64,000 nucleotides of DNA from positions 1,612,001 through 1,676,000 of the forward strand of contig NZ_CP014991.1 of assembly GCF_001602095.1 (NCBI RefSeq), in the 5' to 3' direction. The translations under genes were made by a program, and so were the position numbers. Within the stretch, counting starts at the first letter, position 1. Each line of letters starts with the position of its first letter. The notes beneath the pieces were generated by a model. It searched no databases and was not told where the DNA came from. It saw only the letters and a program-made list of their open reading frames with translations. Below are positions 17,703 through 26,130 of this stretch, piece after piece. This stretch comes from Helicobacter himalayensis (GTDB lineage Bacteria > Campylobacterota > Campylobacteria > Campylobacterales > Helicobacteraceae).

Positions 17703-19340
17703 ATGAAAAGTTTATCAGTGCGTATGCAACTCATTTGTGGATTTAGCATACTTGGTATATTGATGCTTATTATTGCCATTATGAGTTATATCAAAGTCAG
17801 CGATATCTCTCATATACTCGAAGAAATTAATCAGGTCAATTCCGTCAAGCAACGTTACGCAATCAACTTCCGTGGAAGCGTGCATGACAGAAGTATTGGC
17901 GTGAGGGATTTACTCTTAGAAAATAACACAAACGCAATGCAGAAAACGCTTAGCCTTATCCAAAAACTAGAAAACGACTATACACAAAGCGCACAAAAAA
18001 TGGATGAGATTTTCAAGCAAGAAAATATGGTGGATTCTAAAGACAAAGAGATTCTTGCACGCATTAAACAAACAGAATCTCAAACAATGCCACTTATTAA
18101 AAATCTCATTGAGTTTTCTTTCAAAGGCGATATTGCAAGCGCAAATAAATTGCTAGATTCTCAAGTGCGTGCGCTTTTTGTGCAATGGCTTGGGGTGATA
18201 AATGAGTTTATCGACTATCAAGAAGAAAAGAATCTTGAAGCAAATAAGCTCGCACAAAGTGAGGTTTCTACTTATTTGGTGGTGATGTTTTGGTTGGTGC
18301 TTTTGGCGATTATCCTTGCTATTAGCGTGTCATTTTTCATCATTAGGAATCTTATGTCGCTCCTTGGAGGTGAGCCTATAATCGCAGCAACGATTATGCG
18401 AGGTATCGCACAGGGGAATTTGCGCCAAACTATCCCCTCAAGAGCCACAAACAGCCTCCTTGATGCAGCTGATAAAATGCAAAGCCAGCTTAAAACGCTT
18501 ATGCACGAGCTTATCAACAACGCAAAAGAGCTCAATTTGCGTGCCGAGCAAGTGGCGCATTCTTCAGAATCTGCAAGCAAGGTTTCAAATGAGCAGGTGG
18601 AGTTTGCGCATAAATTTATCCAAATGATAGAAAATCTCTCCAACACCACAAACAATGTCGCAGATATTGCTACGCAAACTGAAGAAAACTCCTCGCACAC
18701 GACAGACCTAGCCCAAAAAGGACGAGAATCTGTGCAGGCTACGGCACTTGAAATTGAAAAAATCACAGAAGCTGTAAGCGAGACAGGTGAGCATATCAAA
18801 TCGCTTGATAAGCACGCGCAAGATATTAGCTCATCAACCCAGCTCATCAAAGATATTGCCGACCAAACAAATCTGCTCGCACTTAATGCCGCGATTGAAG
18901 CAGCGCGCGCAGGCGAGCACGGCAGGGGCTTTGCAGTGGTGGCTGATGAAGTGAGGAAGCTAGCAGAAAAGACGCAAAAAGCCACTTCAGAAATCGCAGC
19001 GATGATTCAGATTATCCAAAGCGAAACGCAAACAGGCGTAGAATCAATGGAAGCTGCAATGCCGAAAGTGGAAAAGGGCTTACAACTTGCAAATGAAGCA
19101 ACACAAATACTTGAAGAGATTTACACGCAGGCTACGGATTCTCTCTCAAAAGCACAGGATGTCGCGCAGGCAAGCCAAAGTCAAGTTACTACAATGAGTA
19201 GGATTAGCGCGGATATTGGCAATATGACACAAAACTCTAAAACCACAAGTGAGCTTATGGAGCAAAACGCACAAGCGAGCATAGCACTAGAGCAAATTTC
19301 TGCAACACTCAAAACACACTTAGAAAAGTTTAAGATTTAA
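17703..19340 (+). CDS. Methyl-accepting chemotaxis protein with four-helix-bundle sensor
   Basis: 545 residues. TM1 at about 9-30, an all-helical periplasmic sensor of 4HB_MCP type (about 31-190), TM2 at about 191-213, a HAMP linker, and the cytoplasmic signalling domain with hairpin tip [20 protein letters not shown] and [19 protein letters not shown]. It would signal to CheA/CheW and steer flagella. No C-terminal CheR pentapeptide is seen. The ligand cannot be predicted. It lies 12 bases after the DMT gene and 10 bases before the phase-variable methyltransferase. Confidence 0.95.
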   Translation: MKSLSVRMQLICGFSILGILMLIIAIMSYIKVSDISHILEEINQVNSVKQRYAINFRGSVHDRSIGVRDLLLENNTNAMQKTLSLIQKLENDYTQSAQKMDEIFKQENMVDSKDKEILARIKQTESQTMPLIKNLIEFSFKGDIASANKLLDSQVRALFVQWLGVINEFIDYQEEKNLEANKLAQSEVSTYLVVMFWLVLLAIILAISVSFFIIRNLMSLLGGEPIIAATIMRGIAQGNLRQTIPSRATNSLLDAADKMQSQLKTLMHELINNAKELNLRAEQVAHSSESASKVSNEQVEFAHKFIQMIENLSNTTNNVADIATQTEENSSHTTDLAQKGRESVQATALEIEKITEAVSETGEHIKSLDKHAQDISSSTQLIKDIADQTNLLALNAAIEAARAGEHGRGFAVVADEVRKLAEKTQKATSEIAAMIQIIQSETQTGVESMEAAMPKVEKGLQLANEATQILEEIYTQATDSLSKAQDVAQASQSQVTTMSRISADIGNMTQNSKTTSELMEQNAQASIALEQISATLKTHLEKFKI

Positions 19341-19350
19341 AGGAGTTGGA

Positions 19351-20177
19351 ATGTTTGAAAAATTCCCAAAAATACGCAATCCACTGCCTAAAGAATATCA
19401 AGAAATCTATGAGCAGTTTTATAAAAGTAATCGCAATGGAGAGACCACAGCAAGTGGATTAGCACAAAAAATGGAGCAGTGGCTACATAAAAAAATCGCA
19501 AAAGACACAAAAGGCACACAAGGGCATAAAACGTTAGAAATAGGCGCTGGCACGCTCAATCAGCTAAAATTTGAAAGTGATTTTTCACATTATGATGTCA
19601 TCGAGCCGTTTTCATCTCTCTATGCAGATTCCCCCAATCTCTCAAAAGTGCATAGAATCTATAATGATATCACAGAAGTAGCTAGTGAATATGGTGTGCT
19701 AAAAGCGCAAATAGGGGGGGGGGCATACTTCATTTAAGCCAACCAAACCCAACACCAAAATTCTCATCAAATCCTACGCTTTATGACAGAATCATTTCAT
19801 CAGCAGTTTTAGAACATATTTTAGATTTACCGCTAGTTGTGGCGTATTCTTGCTTGCTTTTGGCAGATGATGGCGTGTTTTCAGCTTCTATCCCATCGCA
19901 AGGGAGATTCCTTTGGACTCTCGGTTACAAGGCAACTACAGGATTTGAATTTCACCACAAATATGGGCTAAATTATGATACTATTATGAACTACGAGCAT
20001 GTAAATACACAACAAGAAATTATTGAAGTGTGCCAATATTTCTTTGATGATATAAAAAAATCTCTCTTTGGCATAAGCAATGAATTATCGCTATACACGC
20101 ACCTTTCGTGTAGAAAACCAAATACGCAAAAGGCAAGAAATTATATAGCCTCACAAAATGCAAGTAAGATAGAATAA
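19351..20177 (+). pseudogene. SAM-dependent methyltransferase, phase-variable (poly-G, OFF in this sequence)
   Basis: A class I methyltransferase in two frames. The first part (19351-19737) has the SAM motif TLEIGAGTLNQL and ends at TAA shortly after a run of ten G (19714-19723). The continuation, IILHLSQPNPTPKFSSNP-like then SSAVLEHILDLPLVVAYSCL, is in the other frame and runs to 20177. Eight or eleven G would join them into one protein of about 275 residues. The tract type is the classic Helicobacter/Campylobacter contingency switch. The target (glycan, lipid or small molecule) is unknown. Starts 10 bases after the chemoreceptor, with an AAAGGAGTTGGA ribosome-binding site. Confidence 0.85.
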
Positions 20178-20190
20178 AATGTAATCTATC

Positions 20191-20208
20191 GGGGAACATC
20201 TTTTGCTT
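20191..20208 (+). promoter_or_regulatory. Sigma-54 promoter of the hook operon
   Basis: GGGGAACATCTTTTGCTT has GG and GC exactly ten bases apart (GG 20193-20194, GC 20205-20206), with the AAC and TTTTGC context of Helicobacter RpoN promoters. It lies 40-55 bases before the fliK start. Hook genes are sigma-54 dependent in H. pylori, controlled by FlgR/FlgS. Confidence 0.75.
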
Positions 20209-21049
20209 TACCTCTCTTAAAAATAACCATTTTAATGGAGGCAAAAAATGATAGAAGATGTTTTGCGCTCTCAAACAAGCGCACAACAAGCGGCACAAAG
20301 CACAAAAAACAACGCGCCAAAAGAAGATTTTAAAAAGTTTTTAAAACAAGCGCAAGATGAAGCGCAAGCGCAAAAAAGCGAAGTCTCAAACGCTCAAAAA
20401 GACGTAAGTGCGCAAGAAATTTCAGAATCTCAAAAACCTAACCTAAATAATGCGCTGGAATCTAAAGCAAAGCCAACAACTGCGCTTACTCAAAGCAATA
20501 CACAAGGCACAAAAACACTCAATCCCCTAGCTCAAGCCCTAAGTGGCACACCAGAATCTAAAACGCAAAAAGAGACACCAAATCAAAACAATGCGACACA
20601 AAACGCGCATATCAAACTAGCAAAACTCCCAGAGCCACAAAGCAAACTCGAGCAAAAAGCCCAACTAGATTCTAAAGATCCAAAAACACTTGAAGATGTG
20701 CTAAATCTCGCAAAAGAGCAAAATCTCAATCCGACAAAAATAAGCGCGGAAGTAGAGCTCTCACAAGACAAAATCGCACCAAAGCCTAAGCCACTTTCAG
20801 CCACACAAAAAATTGAATATGAGTTTGAAAGCAAGGAAGAGCGCGTGGCGGTTGTCAATCGTGGCGTGAAAAAGCCAAAAAATATCACAAGCAAGATTTC
20901 AAATATCTATGAGGAAGCCAAAAAAGACGAAGATGCGCCATCCTTAAGCGCGCTACTTGGACAAAAGGACTTACCCAGACAAAGCTAGCAAGAACACTAA
21001 AACACTCAATAAAAAAGAGCTAGCAACAAAGCAAAAGCCCATAGATACA

Positions 21050-21180
21050 CAAGAAGTGGTGCAATCAGCGGATTTAGTGCAAAAGACGAAAAAGCAAGAA
21101 AAAAGCGCACAAAGGACGCAAAAAGATTCTGTGTTGCAAAAAGATTCCCAAATTTTAAAAGAATCTAGTGCGACAAAAGA
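21050..21180 (+). repeat. Direct repeat within fliK, copy 1
   Basis: 131-base unit starting CAAGAAGTGGT and ending GCGACAAAAGA, repeated nearly identically at 21284. The period of 234 bases is a multiple of three, so copy number changes would keep frame and change ruler length by 78 residues. Confidence 0.85.
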
Positions 21181-21283
21181 GGCAAAAAATCCTACAACGC
21201 AAAAAAACGTTGAATTGCCACAGAGCAAAGAAACAAGCCTGGCACAAGATTCTAAAAAACCTTTGCAAGAGCCAAAAAGCGCG

Positions 21284-21414
21284 CAAGAAGTGGTACAATC
21301 AGCGGATTTAGTGCAAAAGACGAAAAAGCAAGAAAAAAGCACACAAAGGGCACAAAGAGATTCTGTGTTGCAAAAAGATTCCCAAATTTTAAAAGAATCT
21401 AGTGCGACAAAAGA
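21284..21414 (+). repeat. Direct repeat within fliK, copy 2
   Basis: Second copy of the 131-base unit, differing from copy 1 at only a few positions. It encodes the same EVVQSADLVQKTKKQEKS block. Confidence 0.85.
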
Positions 21415-22504
21415 ATCTGCGCGGGATTCTAAAAACACCAAAACACAAAGCACACAAAATAAGAATCCAAAAAAAGCGCAGGAAAATACAAATGTCGCAC
21501 AGGCACTATCTGCAAATGCTACACAGGTGCTGCCACAAAAAAGCACGCAAATTGACGCAAACAATGTGCAAGCCCCAAATGAAGAAACCGAGTATGTGCA
21601 AATAGATTCACAGATAAGCCAAAAAGAAGCGCTCCTTGCAAATATGCTAGAATCTAGCCAAAACAAAGCTCCACTCGCAAACAAAGAGCTTACTAAGCCA
21701 AAAGAGCAAACGCCAAAGCCACATAAAACACAAAATGATGAGAGCAAAGAATCTCACAAGATAAGTGAGGCAAAAACGCAAGATTCCAAACAAGGTGGCA
21801 ACCCAAAGCAAGGAAACCAACAACAAAACGCGCAAAGTGTGCAAGGTGTGCAAAATAAATTTGAACAAGTGCAAGATTCTCCTAATAAAGAGTTTTTAGA
21901 ATCTCTCCTAGAGCTCCACACACCAGAGGAAAGCAAAAACGCAAAGCCAAGCGTAAGGGAAAAAGCAGCGATAAAAGAATCTAGCGAGCAAAAGACACAA
22001 AACGCGCAAAATATCCAGCCAACAAGGACACACACAATCACGCCTTTTGCCTATCGCACCGCGCTTGCTAGGGAATCTGTGCGGAATTTTGCTTCAAATA
22101 TTCATCAAGAAATACAAAACTACAAACCGCCACTTACCAAAATCACCCTAGAGCTTCATCCGCAAAATCTCGGCACACTTGAAGTGAGTATTTCTAAAAA
22201 AGGCAAAGATTTGCATGTGCAAGTGCATTCAAACCAGCAAGCAATCGCACTTTTTATGCAAAACCAAACGGAATTGCGCACAAATCTTGCGCAAATTGGC
22301 TTTGAAAATGTGGATTTGAGTTTTTCTCAAAATGGTGGGGAAAATGCTAAGCAAGGGCAAAATCAACATCAAGACTCAAATCTTGCACGGAATGAAAATA
22401 GCTTAGAAAGTGATGATACAAGCGCAAATATGCCAAATACGATGTATTTACGTATCCCACAATATGCGTAAATTTTGATATTTTAATAACAAAGGGGCGA
22501 GAAA

Positions 22505-23326
22505 ATGGCGATTGATTTAGCTGAAGTGACAGGCGCGAGCGCTAAGATTGAAAGACAAAAACAGAATCCAAAAAACATCAACGAGCTTGATAATGATGCA
22601 TTTATGCGCCTGTTTTTAGAGCAGCTCAAAAATCAAGATCCAACCGCACCAATGGAAACAGATAAAATCATCACCCAAACCGCCCAACTCACGCAAGTAG
22701 AAATGCAAGAGCAAAATAAAAAAACAATGATAGAAGTCGCTGAAGCGATGAAATCCACCCAAGAAACCAACAAGGAATTAAAAGAATTTCAAGCCAAAAT
22801 GAAAGAATCTTTAGAATCTCTTAATGAAGGTATGAAAACCACAGCAAGCTCAAATACCGCGATGGCAAACCTAAATGCGCTTAATTCTGTCTCAATGATA
22901 GGTAAAATCGCAGAAACTGATGTTTTTGGCATTAACCTAAGTGCTGGAGAATCTGTGAAATTTCAAATATATTTTGATGAGGCAATTGACGCAAGCAAGG
23001 GAGATTCTAAGGTTTCAATTTTTAACCAACAAAATGAGCTTGTCAAAACCATTTCGCTCAAAAACTTTGAAGGCAAAAAGGGCTATGTCGAGTTTGAATG
23101 GAATGGCATCGGTGAAAATGGCAAACAGCTAGAATCTGGAAGCTACAATGTGCGCGCAGAATACAATCTCGACCCAAAAACAAGTCAATACCACCTCGCA
23201 CGCGTTGGCAGGGGCGAGGTGCAAAGCATTATCTTTGATAAAGGTGCGCCAATGCTAAGAATGGGCGATATGATTTTACCAATGCAAAGTGCCATAGAGT
23301 TTTATAACAAGGATTATGGGCTATGA
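22505..23326 (+). CDS. flgD: Flagellar hook-capping protein
   Basis: 273 residues. The N-terminal FlgD signature (DNDAFMRLFLEQLKNQDPTA) is followed by a Gln/Lys-rich helix, then a C-terminal Tudor/Fn3-like region with FEWNGIGENGKQLESGSYNV (FLIG-like domain). FlgD caps the growing hook so FlgE subunits assemble. The gene ends four bases into flgE2 (ATGA overlap), and fliK is upstream, the same order as HP0906-HP0908 in H. pylori. Confidence 0.95.
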   Translation: MAIDLAEVTGASAKIERQKQNPKNINELDNDAFMRLFLEQLKNQDPTAPMETDKIITQTAQLTQVEMQEQNKKTMIEVAEAMKSTQETNKELKEFQAKMKESLESLNEGMKTTASSNTAMANLNALNSVSMIGKIAETDVFGINLSAGESVKFQIYFDEAIDASKGDSKVSIFNQQNELVKTISLKNFEGKKGYVEFEWNGIGENGKQLESGSYNVRAEYNLDPKTSQYHLARVGRGEVQSIIFDKGAPMLRMGDMILPMQSAIEFYNKDYGL

Positions 23327-25533
23327 ATGGGACGATGATAAATTCTTACAGCGGGATTAAAACACATCAATTTGGGCTCGATTCTCTAGCTAATAATATT
23401 GCAAATGTCAATACCATAGGTTATAGGGAAAATCAACCACAATTTGAAAGTCTTTTTGCTAGCACGATGGATTCTCTGAATGCAAATTCCCCGATAAGCA
23501 ATGATTTTAACTACGGCGCGACAAAAGCAAGCAACGCCATTTCTACCAAAAGCGGAAGCTACAAAGCAAGCGATGGCGAATTTAGCTTGGCGTATGAAGG
23601 CAAGGGTTGGTTTGTCGTGGGTGAAAATAAAGACGGCTCTTTTATCATCAATGATGATGGCTATGAATCACACCAAAAAACCTACTTCACGCGCGATGGT
23701 GCTTTTATGCGCGATGGGGAGGGATATATTGTCAATTCTCGTGGGTATTATATGTATGGCGTGGATTTAGGCAAGATTGAAAATAATACTTTCACCTCCA
23801 CAAATAACAGCGATGAGGACTTTTCAAACCTCGCAACTGGGAATCTTAAGCCTTTGCAGATTCCTCAAGATTTGTATTATCGTCCTGTGGCAACAACTGA
23901 AGTGAATGCTAGTATTAATCTAAATAAAACGCAAAATAGCGTCAATGCCGCGCTTGTATATAGCGATAATGATGGGCGCTTTGATGAAGCGCGCTTTTTG
24001 GGCGCGGACATCAATGGTTTTGGCGCAAATGATTCTGTGCTCGATGCTACGACTTTTGATAAGATTAAGGTTAGCGTTACAAATAATGGGCGCAAGGAAG
24101 ATTATGAATTTACCTACGGACGCGACTTCCGCACTTTTGAAGAGCTAGGAAATGTATTGCTAGAGCGCGCAGGGCTTGGGCTGGATTTTTCACGCTTGCC
24201 CGATGGGAGCATTAGTCAAAAAATCGCACTTAAGGTTTTCAACGCTTCTCTAAGCACGCGTGAAATCACCATAAGCGGAAATCTCGCAGAAAAACTCGGA
24301 ATCTCTGGAAGCAATGAAAGCTTTAAAAGCGGAGTAGATTCTCCTTATAGCGAAAATAAGCAGTATGCAAATGGTGATATTATCAACACACGCGGGATAG
24401 TTTTGCGCTATCTTGGAGTAAGTGGCAATAGTAATCCACTTGAAGATAGAGCAAATTGGGAAGTGGTAGATTCTAGTGCGCTTGGCGAATGGAAAGAATA
24501 TACAAGCTACAAAGTGGGCGAGCTGACAAACTTTGAAGGCAAAATCTATGAAAAAATAGAATCTAATGGCTCACAACGCCCAACTGAAGGTGGTTGGATG
24601 GAAATTGCAGAATCTGCGCGCGTATTACCTGAAGAATATGACGCTACGCAAAATTACGCACCAAAAGCAATTGTGAAATTTCAAGGGACGCTATATGAGC
24701 GACAAGTGGATGGAAACTCAAATCCGCGCGAAGATTTAGTAGGCTGGAAAGCGCTAAACAACGACAGCTTTGAAAGCGCGTATTTGGAAGTGCCAAATTA
24801 TCAGAGTAATATTGAAATTTTTGATGAGAGTGGGGCAAAATTTTTGCTTCAAAGCCGCTATTATTTGATAAATTCCGCAAATACCACCACACAACCCCCA
24901 CAAAATGAGCATTGGGAAGTGCGCACGCAGATTTTTGATAAAGATGGCGCTATCCCTGTGGGGCAGGAAATACGTCACGAGATAAGCTTTGATGCGAATA
25001 ATAATGCCATAAGCGAGCCTATCGTGCTTGAATTTGACAATCGACAAGTGCGCTACAATCTCGCTGGCACTCCTGAAAAACATAGCTCAAATAGACTCTA
25101 TCAAGATTCTCAAATCCTAGCTACAACCCAAGATGGACGCAGTGAAGGGCATTTGCAGGATTTACGCATTGATAAAGATGGTATCATTTTTCTCTCTTTC
25201 ACTAATGGCGCGACTGAATCTTTTGGGCGCGTGGGGATTTCGGCATTTGTCAATGACCAAGGCTTGAAAAAAGTCGGGGGCAATATGTTTGAAATGAGCG
25301 AGATTAGTAATGATGGCAACACCTACATTAGCAGCGGACGCCCGCTACTTGGCTGGAATGGACAACATTTGCGCTTTGGCTCAGTGCTGCATAAATACCT
25401 TGAAACAAGTAATGTCGATGTTGGAAATGCGCTTACTGATTTGGTTGTGATGCAAAGGGGCTACTCGATGAACGCAAAAGCTTTCACCACAGGCGATGAC
25501 TTACTCAAAGAAGCCATCAATCTAAAGCGTTAA
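23323..25533 (+). CDS. flgE2: Flagellar hook protein FlgE2 with CBM5/12-like repeat insertion
   Basis: 736 residues, against roughly 600-720 for Helicobacter hook proteins. N-terminal rod motif (SGIKTHQFGLDSLANNIANV) and the C-terminal TSNVDVGNALTDLVVMQRGYSMNAKAF helix are standard for axial proteins. The middle, about residues 340-533, has four repeats of about 40 residues: Y-x-x-G-x-x-V near the start, an aromatic or x-Y-x strand, then N-(S)-N-P-x-x-D and a final G/N-W. Approximate positions are 342-381, 388-427, 437-477 and 497-533. This is the pattern of chitin-binding type 3 (CBM5/12) modules. They should be exposed on the hook surface. The 3' end overlaps the convergent pabA by 12 bases. 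Confidence 0.92.
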   Translation: MNGTMINSYSGIKTHQFGLDSLANNIANVNTIGYRENQPQFESLFASTMDSLNANSPISNDFNYGATKASNAISTKSGSYKASDGEFSLAYEGKGWFVVGENKDGSFIINDDGYESHQKTYFTRDGAFMRDGEGYIVNSRGYYMYGVDLGKIENNTFTSTNNSDEDFSNLATGNLKPLQIPQDLYYRPVATTEVNASINLNKTQNSVNAALVYSDNDGRFDEARFLGADINGFGANDSVLDATTFDKIKVSVTNNGRKEDYEFTYGRDFRTFEELGNVLLERAGLGLDFSRLPDGSISQKIALKVFNASLSTREITISGNLAEKLGISGSNESFKSGVDSPYSENKQYANGDIINTRGIVLRYLGVSGNSNPLEDRANWEVVDSSALGEWKEYTSYKVGELTNFEGKIYEKIESNGSQRPTEGGWMEIAESARVLPEEYDATQNYAPKAIVKFQGTLYERQVDGNSNPREDLVGWKALNNDSFESAYLEVPNYQSNIEIFDESGAKFLLQSRYYLINSANTTTQPPQNEHWEVRTQIFDKDGAIPVGQEIRHEISFDANNNAISEPIVLEFDNRQVRYNLAGTPEKHSSNRLYQDSQILATTQDGRSEGHLQDLRIDKDGIIFLSFTNGATESFGRVGISAFVNDQGLKKVGGNMFEMSEISNDGNTYISSGRPLLGWNGQHLRFGSVLHKYLETSNVDVGNALTDLVVMQRGYSMNAKAFTTGDDLLKEAINLKR

Positions 25534-26124
25534 AAAATTTTGCAAAAGCTCTTTTCCATAGGTTGAAAGAAGCGATTCTGGGTGGAATTGCACACCATAG
25601 ACGCTATATTCCTTATGCTTTAAAATCATAGGAATATCTTTTGCGCATTCCTTGCTTGTATCAAAGGCTATTTTTGCAAAGCCTAGAATCTCACATTCTC
25701 CACATTTCTCGACAAAAAGCGAGTGATACAATCCAACTTTAAAAGGATTTGGAATCCCACGTGTAAGCGCATTTTCTCTAAATTCACAAAGCGCACTCTT
25801 TGCGTGCATTGGGGAGGGCATTTCTGAAACCTTACCACCAAAAACAGAGGCAATGCACTGCATACCCAAACACACACCCAAAATCTTTTTATGCGCGCTA
25901 AATTCTTTCAAAATTTCTAGGCAAATAAGAGAATCTTTTGGACTGCCAAAGCCGGGTGAAATCACAATATATTCAAAATCCGCGACAAAATCCCCAACAT
26001 CTTTTGTAAGCTTTGGCGCGAAATCATTTTTCACCACCACAGGGCGCACTCCAAGCTCACAAAAGTAATAAAAAAGGTTGAAGCTAAAAGAGTCATAATT
26101 ATCAATAAGCAGAAGTTTTTTCAT
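25522..26124 (-). CDS. pabA: Aminodeoxychorismate/anthranilate synthase glutaminase subunit
   Basis: 200 residues, class I glutamine amidotransferase. The nucleophile box GVCLGMQCIA and the His-Glu box QFHPESLLSTYG are present. It supplies ammonia to a chorismate-using partner. The family includes both TrpG and PabA; here it follows the PabB-PabC fusion gene with a 6-base gap, so p-aminobenzoate (folate) synthesis is the probable role. No trp genes are near. Confidence 0.88.
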   Translation of the reverse strand: MKKLLLIDNYDSFSFNLFYYFCELGVRPVVVKNDFAPKLTKDVGDFVADFEYIVISPGFGSPKDSLICLEILKEFSAHKKILGVCLGMQCIASVFGGKVSEMPSPMHAKSALCEFRENALTRGIPNPFKVGLYHSLFVEKCGECEILGFAKIAFDTSKECAKDIPMILKHKEYSVYGVQFHPESLLSTYGKELLQNFLTL

Positions 26125-26130
26125 TATTCC

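Larger units (their letters stand above)
20248..22471 (+). pseudogene. fliK: Flagellar hook-length control protein FliK, frameshifted
   Basis: Two overlapping frames: 20248-20988 (246 residues, Lys/Gln/Ala-rich, ending in TAG) and 20957-22471 (504 residues from a TTG with no ribosome-binding site). Together they read as one FliK of about 740 residues: a long low-complexity ruler region followed by the FliK C-terminal export-switch domain (KITLELHPQNLGTLEVSISK, about 22130-22320). Removing one base near CCC at 20974-20976 restores LPDKASKNTK. FliK measures hook length and switches export specificity. The break may be a real mutation, a sequencing error or +1 slippage at CCC-A. The first gene of the sigma-54 operon with flgD and flgE2. 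Confidence 0.85.

Noticed and set aside
18272-18985. 237-codon minus-strand ORF opposite the chemoreceptor
   Set aside because: Shadow of the strongly supported MCP signalling domain; composition is that of an antisense frame.
20971-21747. 258-codon minus-strand ORF inside fliK
   Set aside because: Antisense of low-complexity Lys/Gln/Ser repeats giving a Cys/Phe/Ser-rich product; not a gene.
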